Shown: in pieces, positions 50,341 through 60,660 of the stretch
Layout: each line of letters starts with the position of its first letter
Position numbering within the stretch: the stretch's first letter is position 1
Translations under genes and position numbers: made by a program
From: JAEUJM01 sp041918615
GTDB taxonomy: Bacteria; Actinomycetota; Acidimicrobiia; Acidimicrobiales; DATDAH01
DNA: 64,000 nt
Direction of reading: 5' to 3'
NCBI GenBank assembly: GCA_041918615.1
Contig: JAYRVH010000043.1
Location: 124,001 to 188,000, forward strand
Notes under the pieces: generated by a model
The model's database searches: none
What the model saw: only the letters and a program-made list of their open reading frames with translations
Told to the model about the DNA's origin: nothing

Positions 50341-51303
50341 TCAGTCCGCCCCGCCCGGGCTGGTGAGTGCGCCTGGCGCGACCGTCGTGACCGTGACACG
50401 CACCATCCCGTCGGCGACCGCGAGGTGGTGGCGGTCGGTGTCGGCACTCACCTCGTCGTCGCCGAGGTCCAGTACGGCCACCGGCGTGAGCTTCCGACCA
50501 TGCCAGGGGCACACCTGGCAACGCCCCTCGATGGGCAACGGGTCGAGGTCGGCGCCCTCGTGCGGGCACATACGGGCAAACGCGAGGAGCTTGCGGCCCT
50601 CCCTGGTGAGCTTCAGGCCGAGATGGTCGTTGCGGCCCACATAGGCCCAACCGCCCTCGACCACCTCGTCGACGGGGATGGGCGGGTACACGGGCACCGG
50701 CATCGGCGGGTCGGGCACCACCACGTTGTTGGCCCCGACGTGCAGCGTGTCGCGTATGTCGCGCGGCGCGCCGTCGCCCTTGTAGGTGTAGCCCCACGAG
50801 CGCAGCTTGCCGCGGCGTTCCCGCAGGACGCGGTCCTCGGACATGAGCTTGCGGTGGTTCTTGCGCAGGAGGAAGCGGATCGCCGGCCAGAAGAGCATCC
50901 AGAACGGCCGCGCCGCCACGGTGTAGGTCGTGACGGCCCGCGTGCGCGTGGGCGTGAGCGCGATGAACTCGTGCTCGGTGACCATGGTCCAGGCCATCAC
51001 GGTCACGAAGTGGGTCTGGTGGTTGGGCTCGGTGTCGTAGTGCACCAGGATCAGGGGGAAGGGCACCCCGAGCACCTTCTGGAAGCTGATCGACGCCTGC
51101 AGGTCGTGCTCGGCCACGCAGACGATGTCGTTGATCAGGCTGTGCACGAAGTTGCGGTGCAGGACGTCCTTGTTGTTCCAGTCCACGTCCGTGGGCAGGT
51201 ACTCACCCTCGGTGTCCAACTGCACGGTCCGGTGCACCATCCCGTGGTCACCGAGCCGCTCCAGGATGGCGGTGTAGTCGAGCTTCAACACGGCATCCGA
51301 CAC
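50341..51303 (-). CDS. Protein with C-terminal Rieske 2Fe-2S domain
   Basis: 320 residues from GTG 51303. The last 110 residues hold CPHEGADLDPLP and CQVCPWHGRKLTP, the CxH...CxxH Rieske ligands. The N-terminal 190 residues (VDWNNKDVLHRNFVHSLIND through RFLLRKNHRKLMSEDRVLRERR) are not an oxygenase catalytic domain that I recognise; a short hydrophobic piece (FWMLFWPAIRFLL) may touch the membrane. Classical ring-hydroxylating oxygenases have the opposite domain order. It lies between the B12 radical SAM gene and the Cys-rich gene on the same strand. Confidence 0.72.
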   Translation of the reverse strand: MSDAVLKLDYTAILERLGDHGMVHRTVQLDTEGEYLPTDVDWNNKDVLHRNFVHSLINDIVCVAEHDLQASISFQKVLGVPFPLILVHYDTEPNHQTHFVTVMAWTMVTEHEFIALTPTRTRAVTTYTVAARPFWMLFWPAIRFLLRKNHRKLMSEDRVLRERRGKLRSWGYTYKGDGAPRDIRDTLHVGANNVVVPDPPMPVPVYPPIPVDEVVEGGWAYVGRNDHLGLKLTREGRKLLAFARMCPHEGADLDPLPIEGRCQVCPWHGRKLTPVAVLDLGDDEVSADTDRHHLAVADGMVRVTVTTVAPGALTSPGGAD

Positions 51304-51341
51304 TAGTCCGCCGGTGGGGGCTGCCTGGCCAAACGCCTGGC

Positions 51342-52946
51342 TCAGGCAGCCGTGGGTTCGGGCTCGCGCTGGCGCTCGGGCGCACCCGAACCCAGCCCCC
51401 GACGACGCTGACGGAGCAGGGCGTCGAGTTGGGTGGCCTCTTCGTCCTTGCCGAACCAGGTCCGGGCGTAGCCGAGGAGGCGCTTCGGCCGAAGCACGTT
51501 GGCCACACCGTAGAACGAGCACAGCATCAGCAACTGCGCGGTGCGGAGCTTCCGGGTGCTCATGCGCGGGTTGTAGCTCTGGTGCATGCCCGACGACCAG
51601 GACAGGGCAGTGTAGGGATACTCCTCGGTGACCTCGAGGATGCCGGCGTCGACCAGCTTCTTGAAGTCGGCGCTACCGGGATAGGGGCCGAATATCATCA
51701 CCGCGGCATCGTTGGCCCCGGCCCGTGCGGCGCGCATCATGAAGCGGAACGACTTCAACACGTCGGACCAGCGCTCTTCGGGGTGGCCGATGATGATGTT
51801 GATCTTGGTGACGAGACCGATCCGCTTGGCGTCGCGCAGGGACGTCAGGATCATGTCGAGGCTGACCCGCTTGTCGTAGATCTCGAGCATGCGCTCGCCA
51901 CCGGCCTCGGGGGCGTAGGTGATGTTGCGGCAACCCGTGTCCCACAGCCGCTGCAGCACCTCGGCGTCGAGGGCTTCGGCCCTGGTGCCGACAGGTAGCT
52001 GCCAGATGAGGCCGGGGGCCCGCTCCTCGAGGGCGTCGCAGAACCGCAGCGTCCACTGGCGCTTGGTGATGGCCGTGAGGTCGCAGAAGTTGACGTTGCG
52101 GACGCCGTAGCGCTCGACGTAGTCGGCGATCTCGTCGGCGACCTCGTCCGGCTCACGCACCACGTACCGGGTGGTCCACATCTGCGGCGACGAGCAGAAC
52201 GAGCATTTGTAGGGACACCCGCGGGTGGCGAGCACCGGCATCGAGCGACCCCGGTTGACGCCGAACGAGTCGGCGAAGCGGAAGTACTCGTCCAGCGGGA
52301 AGAGCTCCCAGGCGGGCCGGGGCACCTCGGGCAGCTTCTTGGTGGTGATGCGTGTGGTCAGGCCCCCGTCACAGGCCTCGCCGCCGTTGCGGAAGACCAC
52401 ACCCTCGAACCCGTCGAGCGGCACGCCGTTGGCCACTCGGTCGGCCAGCTCGACCACGGTCAGCTCGCCCTCGCCCAGCACGCAGGCGTCGATGGCGTCG
52501 GTCTGCTCGAACATCCACTTCCAGTAGCCCGTGGCGTTCTCGCCACCACAGACGATGAAGGCGTCGGGGAAGCGCGCCCGGATGGCCTCGGCGATCTCGC
52601 GCACGTGGGGCCACTCGTGCAGGAACATGTGGGTGATCCCGATCATCTTGGTGTCGGGATGGATGCGGTCCACGATCTCGTCGATCGGAAGCCCGCATTG
52701 CCGCAGGCGTCCGATGGGGCTGTCGACATCGACGATGCGGTCGATCCCCTCGCCCGCGGAATCGATCACGTCGACCTGGTGACCGCTGTCGCGGAGCACG
52801 GCGGCGATGTAGGCCAACCCGATCGGGGGCACCGGCCCATACCAGGAGAAGCTCTTCGGAAAAACGATGGTGTTCGGTCGCACCAGCGCCACTCTCGTGG
52901 ACAATCGCCCCACTGGTCGACCGAGCGTCACGCTCGTCGATGACAT
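51342..52946 (-). CDS. B12-binding-type radical SAM enzyme
   Basis: 534 residues from ATG 52946. VPPIGLAYIAAVLRDSGHQVDVID and GITHMFLHEWPHVREIAEAIR form the cobalamin-binding-like domain. RGCPYKCSFCSSPQMW is the radical SAM CxxxCxxC motif, followed by NVNFCDLT, TYAPEAGGERMLEIYDK and KINIIIGHPEE. The C terminus has two hydrophobic segments and a charged tail. It has the same layout as the 12043 enzyme but is not closely similar. Leaderless from TAGATT. It lies next to the SGNH gene ending at 53006, the second instance of this pairing. Confidence 0.85.
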   Translation of the reverse strand: MSSTSVTLGRPVGRLSTRVALVRPNTIVFPKSFSWYGPVPPIGLAYIAAVLRDSGHQVDVIDSAGEGIDRIVDVDSPIGRLRQCGLPIDEIVDRIHPDTKMIGITHMFLHEWPHVREIAEAIRARFPDAFIVCGGENATGYWKWMFEQTDAIDACVLGEGELTVVELADRVANGVPLDGFEGVVFRNGGEACDGGLTTRITTKKLPEVPRPAWELFPLDEYFRFADSFGVNRGRSMPVLATRGCPYKCSFCSSPQMWTTRYVVREPDEVADEIADYVERYGVRNVNFCDLTAITKRQWTLRFCDALEERAPGLIWQLPVGTRAEALDAEVLQRLWDTGCRNITYAPEAGGERMLEIYDKRVSLDMILTSLRDAKRIGLVTKINIIIGHPEERWSDVLKSFRFMMRAARAGANDAAVMIFGPYPGSADFKKLVDAGILEVTEEYPYTALSWSSGMHQSYNPRMSTRKLRTAQLLMLCSFYGVANVLRPKRLLGYARTWFGKDEEATQLDALLRQRRRGLGSGAPERQREPEPTAA

Positions 52947-52953
52947 CCGACGG

Positions 52954-52959
52954 AATCTA
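52954..52959 (-). promoter_or_regulatory. -10 box TAGATT, leaderless start at 52946
   Basis: TAGATT on the minus strand, 7 nt (CCGTCGG) before ATG 52946. Confidence 0.55.
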
Positions 52960-53005
52960 CCAGGGAATGGCCCGGCGTCCCAGGTCCGTGCCGCCGACCC
53001 CTGGC

Positions 53006-54619
53006 TCATCCGCCGGCCACGGCCCCCTGGGCTGCGAGTTCGGGGCCCACCCGGTCCCACATGGCCTGTGCCATCTGGCGAGCGCACGCCTCGTCGGTGT
53101 GCACGACGTCGTAGAAGCACTGCTGGCCGTCGAAGACGTGGGTCAGGTCGGTGACCTGCTCTGGCAGGCGGTCGGTGATGGCCGGCTCCCATCCGGCGGC
53201 ACGGGGCTGCCAGAAGTACCGGACCGGCACCTGGTGGTCCAGGGCGAGGTCATCGACCAGTCCGAGGGCACGTTGGTAGATGTCGAGTGCGGCTTCGGTC
53301 TGTTCCTCGGGCGTTCCCTGCACCGCCAGGTCGGCGCCGGGCAGCGACGGCTGACGCTCCGTGACCGTGTCGTAGAACCGCCACGCGGCGCTGTTGCGCC
53401 GGTAGCTGTCCATCAGCTCCGACAACCCGTCGAGGGTGTCGGGCGGGGTCGCCCGCTCCTCGCGGAAGTCGCGGATCAACCCGTCGATGACCACCGCCGA
53501 GTGGTGCGTCGGATCGGGGTTGAAGTCGGTCATCTGGACGTCGAACTCGTTGAACCCGTCGAGGAACACGACCATGTCGAACTGCTCGCCCGCACTGAGG
53601 AGCCGCTCCAGGTACTGGTGCTCCTGCCAGGCCACCCAGGCCGGGAAGCCGTAGTTGTGCACCTCGACGGCGACCCCGTTCGCCTCCGCGATGCGGGCGA
53701 AGGCCGACGGGATCGTGTGCTCGTCGCGCTGGCCCACTCCGAACATCACCGAACCACCGAAGAAACCCACCTTCAGTGGCTCGACCCCGGCCGGGACCGG
53801 GGGCTCGTACGACAGGCGCTCGCGCTCGTTGACGTTGACGGTCTCGCTCGTGAAGTCGTTGTGCCCGCGCACGATGTAGGGGACGTAGTCGTTGGTCTGC
53901 AGCTCGAACGCAGCCATGTCCTGGCCATGTTGCGGCGCCCAGGGAGCGGCGTTGATCGGCGGATTGCCCATGTCGCGGGACAGCGATTGCTCGATCTGAG
54001 CGACCAGGTCACCCCGGTCGATGGGCGGGAGTGTCTCGGTCGCCGTCATCACGACCCCGACGGCGAGGTCGACGGCCACGAGCACGGCGACGACGAACAC
54101 CGCGGTGACCAGCTTCGACCGCTTGGCACCGGGGACGACCGCCGGCTCGGTGCCGAACCCCCGCTTCGGTGAACCGGTCGGGCCCATCGCCACCTTGGGG
54201 ATCCACCCTTCGCCCAGGCCGCGCGGGCGGCCGAGCCGACCCCGGTGGAACACCAACTCGAACACAGCGGCCGGCACGAAGAACAGGGCGAACGTCACCG
54301 AGAGCAGGCCCCAGCGAAGGACATGGCCCACCGCCCGCCCGAACCAGTCGAGCCCGCGCACGAACGACCGGTCGAATGCCGGCGACGTGACCCTCGCAAC
54401 GGTCACGCCCGTGATCACCGTGACGAGCACGACTGCTCCGACCCATCGGTCGCGTGACACGAGGAGTCCCGCCACCAACAGCGCCACGCCGACCGGGAGC
54501 AGTAGCGAGAGTGCCCGGTGACGGGAGCGGGCGGGTGGCTCTCCCGCACCCCACCAGGGCGCCGGCAACTCGCCTTGGATCACGGTGGGCGCCGATGATC
54601 CGGTGTCAGCCGTGCTCAT
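53006..54619 (-). CDS. Membrane-anchored SGNH/GDSL hydrolase
   Basis: 537 residues from ATG 54619, overlapping the upstream glycosyltransferase stop by 4 bp (ATGA). Four or so membrane helices lie in residues 35-190. The catalytic part has GFFGGSVMFGVGQRDEHTIPS (Ser290), HNYGFPAWVAWQEHQ, FLDGFNEFDV and DVVHTDEACARQMAQ (Asp504, His507), so it should be active. It differs from the 9-15 kb members in VHTDEAC instead of VHTNELG. The tight overlap with a GT-C-like enzyme supports action on the glycan that enzyme makes. Confidence 0.84.
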   Translation of the reverse strand: MSTADTGSSAPTVIQGELPAPWWGAGEPPARSRHRALSLLLPVGVALLVAGLLVSRDRWVGAVVLVTVITGVTVARVTSPAFDRSFVRGLDWFGRAVGHVLRWGLLSVTFALFFVPAAVFELVFHRGRLGRPRGLGEGWIPKVAMGPTGSPKRGFGTEPAVVPGAKRSKLVTAVFVVAVLVAVDLAVGVVMTATETLPPIDRGDLVAQIEQSLSRDMGNPPINAAPWAPQHGQDMAAFELQTNDYVPYIVRGHNDFTSETVNVNERERLSYEPPVPAGVEPLKVGFFGGSVMFGVGQRDEHTIPSAFARIAEANGVAVEVHNYGFPAWVAWQEHQYLERLLSAGEQFDMVVFLDGFNEFDVQMTDFNPDPTHHSAVVIDGLIRDFREERATPPDTLDGLSELMDSYRRNSAAWRFYDTVTERQPSLPGADLAVQGTPEEQTEAALDIYQRALGLVDDLALDHQVPVRYFWQPRAAGWEPAITDRLPEQVTDLTHVFDGQQCFYDVVHTDEACARQMAQAMWDRVGPELAAQGAVAGG

Positions 54620-56016
54620 GGCGCGTGCTCCTCTGCTCGACGCGAGAGGAGGCCCGCGGCGAGAACCGCGACGAGCGGCATGACCGGATAGCGATAGTGA
54701 GGTTGGGCGACGGCGGCGACGATGGCGACGGTGAACAAGATGATCGGGACCCAGATCGGCAACGCCCGACGGCACGCGGGCACCAGCACGAGGCCGGCCA
54801 GCGCCAGCAGGCAGACGACCCACAGCCACACGTTGGCCAGCGCGCCCAGCGGGTCCTGCCATGCCCCCGCCCAGTTGGTGCGTTCGTAGTTCCGGGCGCT
54901 GTCGACCACTCGCCCCTCGTCGCTCCATGTCTCCCACACCTTGTGCCCGACCAGTTTCACCTCGGTGATCGGGTGGGTCACAGCCCAGTGCACCGCGTCG
55001 GACACCCTCGCCTGGTACCACGCGACCTCATCCGGCCCGGCGGTGCCGAGGTCCGGGGGAACGGGCAGCCCGCGGGAGCGGTACTGCTCGGCGTCGTCGT
55101 ACGGCGAGCCGCGGAAGCACTCGATCCGCAGCTGCGGATTGGCCAGGCTCTTCTCCCAGTCGACCGAGATGTCGTCGTTGTGGCCGAAGCACAGAGCGGA
55201 CGCGTTGCTGGTCGAGCCGGGGCTCCAGATTCCCACTTGCACGCCATTGCGAATCGTCCAAGGCACGAGCAGGACCGCAGCTCCCGCGAGGACGAGACCC
55301 GACGCCCGGACCCCGTCCCTCCACGAGGCGCGCCACGACCCGCGCCGCACCCGAAGGGCGAGCACCGGCACCGCGAGCCCGATGATCCCGGGGGCGCGGA
55401 ACAGCACCGCGAGGCCGACCAGCAGACCGGCGAGCAGCCAATTGCGACGAGGGACGTCGTCGTCCCGAGATCCGGCCAGCAGGATCACTCCCAAGAAGAC
55501 GGGCGTGAACGCCGTCTCGGTGTGCGCGGTCGACGTGTAGTAGATGAGCGCGGGACTCAGCGCCACCAGCCACGCCGCGATGGCGCGGGCCCGGAGCCCG
55601 ATCCAACGCTCCGCCAGCATCCCGGTGAAGCAGATGGTGAGCGCGCCGGCCACCGCGTTCACGAGCGATGCTGCGAACGCCGGGCTGAGCCAACCGGTGG
55701 CATCCGCGAAGCCCACGAACGGGGCCAGCACGATCGGGTAGCCAGGCGACCAGTACGCACTCGGCCCACCGGCGCCGCCGAAGGTCGGGGTGTCGCCGTT
55801 GGTGAGCTCCAGCGCGATGCGCAGGTACTCCGAGGGATCGGTCGGGAATTGGGGCGTTCGGGTCACCACGACCACCCAGACCAGGCGGAGCAGGCCGCCC
55901 ACCACGATCGCGGCGACGAAGGCCCGGCGGGCAGGATGCGACCGCTCGGCGACCACACCCGGCGATGTCACGGCGGGACCCTCCTGCGACCGGACCGACC
56001 CGTCACCCAACGTCAT
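54616..56016 (-). CDS. GT-C-type membrane glycosyltransferase (family 39/83-like)
   Basis: 466 residues from ATG 56016 (AAGGA 11-12 nt upstream). About ten membrane helices. TPQFPTDPSEYLRIALEL in the first outer loop supplies the acidic residue of GT39/83 enzymes, GPSAYWSPGYPIVLAPFV follows, and HTETAFTPVFLGVILLAG and LLVGLAVLFRAPGIIGLAVP are helices typical of the ArnT/PMT-like group. PHYRYPVMPLVAVLAAGLLSRR near the end is the conserved R(Y/F)..P..P segment. It uses a polyprenyl-phosphate sugar donor outside the membrane, by family. Confidence 0.85.
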   Translation of the reverse strand: MTLGDGSVRSQEGPAVTSPGVVAERSHPARRAFVAAIVVGGLLRLVWVVVVTRTPQFPTDPSEYLRIALELTNGDTPTFGGAGGPSAYWSPGYPIVLAPFVGFADATGWLSPAFAASLVNAVAGALTICFTGMLAERWIGLRARAIAAWLVALSPALIYYTSTAHTETAFTPVFLGVILLAGSRDDDVPRRNWLLAGLLVGLAVLFRAPGIIGLAVPVLALRVRRGSWRASWRDGVRASGLVLAGAAVLLVPWTIRNGVQVGIWSPGSTSNASALCFGHNDDISVDWEKSLANPQLRIECFRGSPYDDAEQYRSRGLPVPPDLGTAGPDEVAWYQARVSDAVHWAVTHPITEVKLVGHKVWETWSDEGRVVDSARNYERTNWAGAWQDPLGALANVWLWVVCLLALAGLVLVPACRRALPIWVPIILFTVAIVAAVAQPHYRYPVMPLVAVLAAGLLSRRAEEHAP

Positions 56017-56124
56017 CCGCTCGCAATTCCTTCGTCGGCTCTCGATGGGTCCGCGCCCTCTGATCGGCGGCAAGTGTAGCTGCCACCACTTCGCGGACAA
56101 CAGCGCCCACGGCGCCGCTGCGGC

Positions 56125-57528
<1,404 letters not shown>

Positions 57529-57756
57529 GGTTTTCGACTCCCTGGAGGATGGTCGCAATTAGTCCTACGCGCATAGTAACAAACCGGCCACTCGGCTCCT
57601 CCTCACCCGGACCGCCTTCGACCTCCCGGGTCGTCCCGACCCGCCGGTCACGCACCACGCCGGGCCGACACCGACGCCTCGGCTTCAGGGCGGGCTGTCG
57701 ATGCCGATAGTCGCGTGGACCGACCACCGAGCCGAGGCCGACGGCAGACAGCGCCG

Positions 57757-60648
57757 ATGAGCACACCCACCACGACCGACCTCGAGACGAGGCTCCCGCC
57801 GGACGGGGCCGACGACCCCGCACTCGCGTGGCACGAGGGGCCTCGCCCACCCGCGTTCGAGGACGCTCCCGTCGGGCTCATCGTGGCCGACCGGCGCGGC
57901 CAGGTGGTCAGGGCCAATGCCAAGTGGCGGGAGATCACGGGCTTCTCGGGCGTGCTGCCCCTCCAGGACCACGAGGCGTGGGCGCTCGTCCATCCGGAGG
58001 ACCGACAGGCTGTCTGGAGCGCGTGGGGACACGCCTGCTCGGTCGGAGCCGATCTCGAGCTGCGCGCCCGGATCCTCACGCGGGACGGCGAGGTCCGCTG
58101 GACCGACCTACGCGCCACACCGGTCCGTGATCGCAACGGCGCCCTCGTCGGATTCGCCGGATCGGTGCTCGACCTCACCGCCGTGCTCGACGACCAGGGG
58201 ACCTTGCCGGAGACGGAGCCACGGTCGGTGGCAATCATCGACTCGCTGCCGTGCGGTATCGCCATCTACACGCCGACCGGCGAGATCGAGGCGTGCAACA
58301 CCCGGGCCCACGAGATCCTCGGCGTCAGTCGCGAAGACCTGCTCGCGCTCCGGATCCCGTGGGAGACCTGGAACCTGGTGGATGTCGACGGCGGGCCCAT
58401 CGACCCCGGCGACCTCCCCGCCGAACGAGCCCGTCGGGAGCACACCCGACCGCCTGCGATGATCGTCGGGATCACACCGCCGGGACGTGCCCGCATCTGG
58501 ATCGAGATCAGCGCAAGCCCCCTCGAGTTCGACGGCGGCGATCCCGGGGCGGTCGTGGCGTCGTTCTCGGACGTCACCGAGGCCAAGCGGGCAGGGGACG
58601 ACCTCCGTGACAGCGAGGCCCACCTGCGCTCGATGTCCGAGTCTCTGCCGGTCGCCGTGTTCCGGTGCAACCTCGAGGGCCGCCTCACGTACGTGAACCC
58701 ACGGTTCTCGGAGATGACAGGCATCGGCGGCCCCGAGACCTTCCGGCTGCGCGCCTTCGACCTGATCCACCCGGACGACCGTGCGGAGACGGTGGCGGCG
58801 TGGGCCGAAGCCACCGCCGAAGGCGACCGATTCGACGGCCGGTTCCGGATCGTGGCCCGAGGTCACGGCATTCGGTGGGTCCAGTGCGCCCTGACCGTCG
58901 TTCGGGACAGGTTCGGCACCCCGACCGGCACCGTCGGATCGCTCGACGACGTGAGCACGCTGGTGGCTGCCCGCGAGCACAGCACCCGCCTGGCCGCCAT
59001 CGTCGAGTCGAGCACCGACCTCGTGGTCGTGTTCGACGAGGGATCCGGCGAGGTCAGGTACCTGAACGGCGCGGCGCGTGACCTGCTCGGCTACGTCGAC
59101 CTCGACGGGCTCGTCATGAAGGACCTGCTCACCGAGTCATCCGACGGCGTGTACGTCGAGGACGTCCGACCCGTCCTCCTCCGCGGCGAGACCTGGAGCG
59201 GCGAGCTGGTGATGCGCTCCGTCGACGGCGAGGAGCGTCATGTGTGGCAGTCGGTGGCCGGGGAGTTCGACGACGACGGCGTCCTGGTACGGATCTCGAC
59301 GATGGGTCGGGACGTCACGGACCGGCGCCAAGCCGAGAACGAGCTGGCCCACCAGGCCACCCACGACCCGCTCACCGGCCTACCCAACCGCTCGCTGCTG
59401 CTGCACCACCTGGAAGCGGCGATCGCCCGCACACGGAGGGACGGCACCATCGTCGGACTGCTCTTCCTCGACCTCGACCGCTTCAAGGCGGTCAACGACA
59501 ATCGAGGCCACGACGTGGGCGACGAACTGCTCCGCCAGGTCTCGCAGAGGATCGCAGGCGTGTTGCGTCCCGCCGACACGGTCGCCCGCCTCGGCGGCGA
59601 CGAGTTCGTGGTCCTGTTCGACGAGGTCGAGAACGCCGACCATGCAGTCGCCGCCGCCCAGCGGGTGTGCGCCGCCATCGAGGACAACCCGTTCGGGGTG
59701 GCGAGCCTCGAACTGACGATGACCACGAGCGCCGGACTGGCGGTGTCCGCTCGGGGCGATCAGCCCGAGGCGCTCCTCCGGAACGCCGATGCGGCGATGT
59801 ACCGAGCCAAGGAGAACGGCCGGGCGCGGCTCGAGCTCTACGACGAGGCCATGCGCCGACGCACCACGAGCCGTCGCATGCTCGCCGAGGAGTTGAGCAC
59901 CGCCATCACCGAGGGCGACATCAAGGTGCAGTACCAGCCCCAGGTCAACCTGCGGACCGGCCTCGTCGTGAGCGTGGAGGCCCTCGCCCGCTGGAACCAT
60001 CCCGACAGGGACGCCATTCCGCCCTCCGAGTTCATCCCCCTCGCAGAGGACACCGGCCTCATCGTCGGCCTCGGTCTCGCGGTTCTGCACCAGGCCTGTG
60101 AGGACGCTGCCCGGTGGCAGGCCGAGCTCGGGCCCCGCGCACCGCGCGTCGCGGTCAACCTGTCGCTCCGCCAGCTCGCCCAGCCCAACCTCCCCGACAT
60201 CTTGTCCAACCTGCTCAACCAGTTCGGGGTCGACCCCTCCCTCATCAGCCTGGAGGTTCCCGAAGCGGTGCTGACGGGCGACGTGTCCTCCTCCATCGCC
60301 GCGCTCGAAGCGCTCAGCGCCGTCGGCGTGTCGCTCGCGATCGACAACTTCGGCAGGGGCGCCGCCTCGCTGATGAACCTGCAACAACTCCCGGTGGACA
60401 CCCTGAAAGCGGATCGCACCTTCGTGGACGGCCTCGGGCCCGATCCGATGGACTCGGCCATCGCCGCCGCCATCATCAGCCTCGCCCACAACCTGAACCT
60501 CGAGGTGATCGCCGAGGGAGTCGAGAACGTCGAGCAGCTGGCCGAGCTCCGGGCCCTCGGATGCGACGGCGCCCAAGGGCACCTCTTCGCCGCGCCCATG
60601 GACTCGGGTGCCGTCCGGCCGTACTTCGGCCACGTGTTCGCGGTGTAG
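57757..60648 (+). CDS. Multi-PAS GGDEF-EAL signalling protein
   Basis: 963 residues without membrane helices. Four PAS-like sensor domains span about 30-530, each ending in an RD.xG or DVT-type PAC motif (for example VASFSDVTEAKR, ISTMGRDVTDRR). The GGDEF domain (about 540-700) is intact: RLGGDEFVVLF with the RPAD product-inhibition site before it, so it likely makes cyclic di-GMP. The EAL domain (about 720-960) keeps SVEALARW, VAVNLS, AEGVEN and the Gln, but the DDFGTG motif reads DNFGRG and the ELTE motif reads LEVPEAV, so phosphodiesterase activity is doubtful. ATG 57757 has no clear Shine-Dalgarno. Confidence 0.88.
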   Translation: MSTPTTTDLETRLPPDGADDPALAWHEGPRPPAFEDAPVGLIVADRRGQVVRANAKWREITGFSGVLPLQDHEAWALVHPEDRQAVWSAWGHACSVGADLELRARILTRDGEVRWTDLRATPVRDRNGALVGFAGSVLDLTAVLDDQGTLPETEPRSVAIIDSLPCGIAIYTPTGEIEACNTRAHEILGVSREDLLALRIPWETWNLVDVDGGPIDPGDLPAERARREHTRPPAMIVGITPPGRARIWIEISASPLEFDGGDPGAVVASFSDVTEAKRAGDDLRDSEAHLRSMSESLPVAVFRCNLEGRLTYVNPRFSEMTGIGGPETFRLRAFDLIHPDDRAETVAAWAEATAEGDRFDGRFRIVARGHGIRWVQCALTVVRDRFGTPTGTVGSLDDVSTLVAAREHSTRLAAIVESSTDLVVVFDEGSGEVRYLNGAARDLLGYVDLDGLVMKDLLTESSDGVYVEDVRPVLLRGETWSGELVMRSVDGEERHVWQSVAGEFDDDGVLVRISTMGRDVTDRRQAENELAHQATHDPLTGLPNRSLLLHHLEAAIARTRRDGTIVGLLFLDLDRFKAVNDNRGHDVGDELLRQVSQRIAGVLRPADTVARLGGDEFVVLFDEVENADHAVAAAQRVCAAIEDNPFGVASLELTMTTSAGLAVSARGDQPEALLRNADAAMYRAKENGRARLELYDEAMRRRTTSRRMLAEELSTAITEGDIKVQYQPQVNLRTGLVVSVEALARWNHPDRDAIPPSEFIPLAEDTGLIVGLGLAVLHQACEDAARWQAELGPRAPRVAVNLSLRQLAQPNLPDILSNLLNQFGVDPSLISLEVPEAVLTGDVSSSIAALEALSAVGVSLAIDNFGRGAASLMNLQQLPVDTLKADRTFVDGLGPDPMDSAIAAAIISLAHNLNLEVIAEGVENVEQLAELRALGCDGAQGHLFAAPMDSGAVRPYFGHVFAV

Positions 60649-60660
60649 CACACCCGATGC

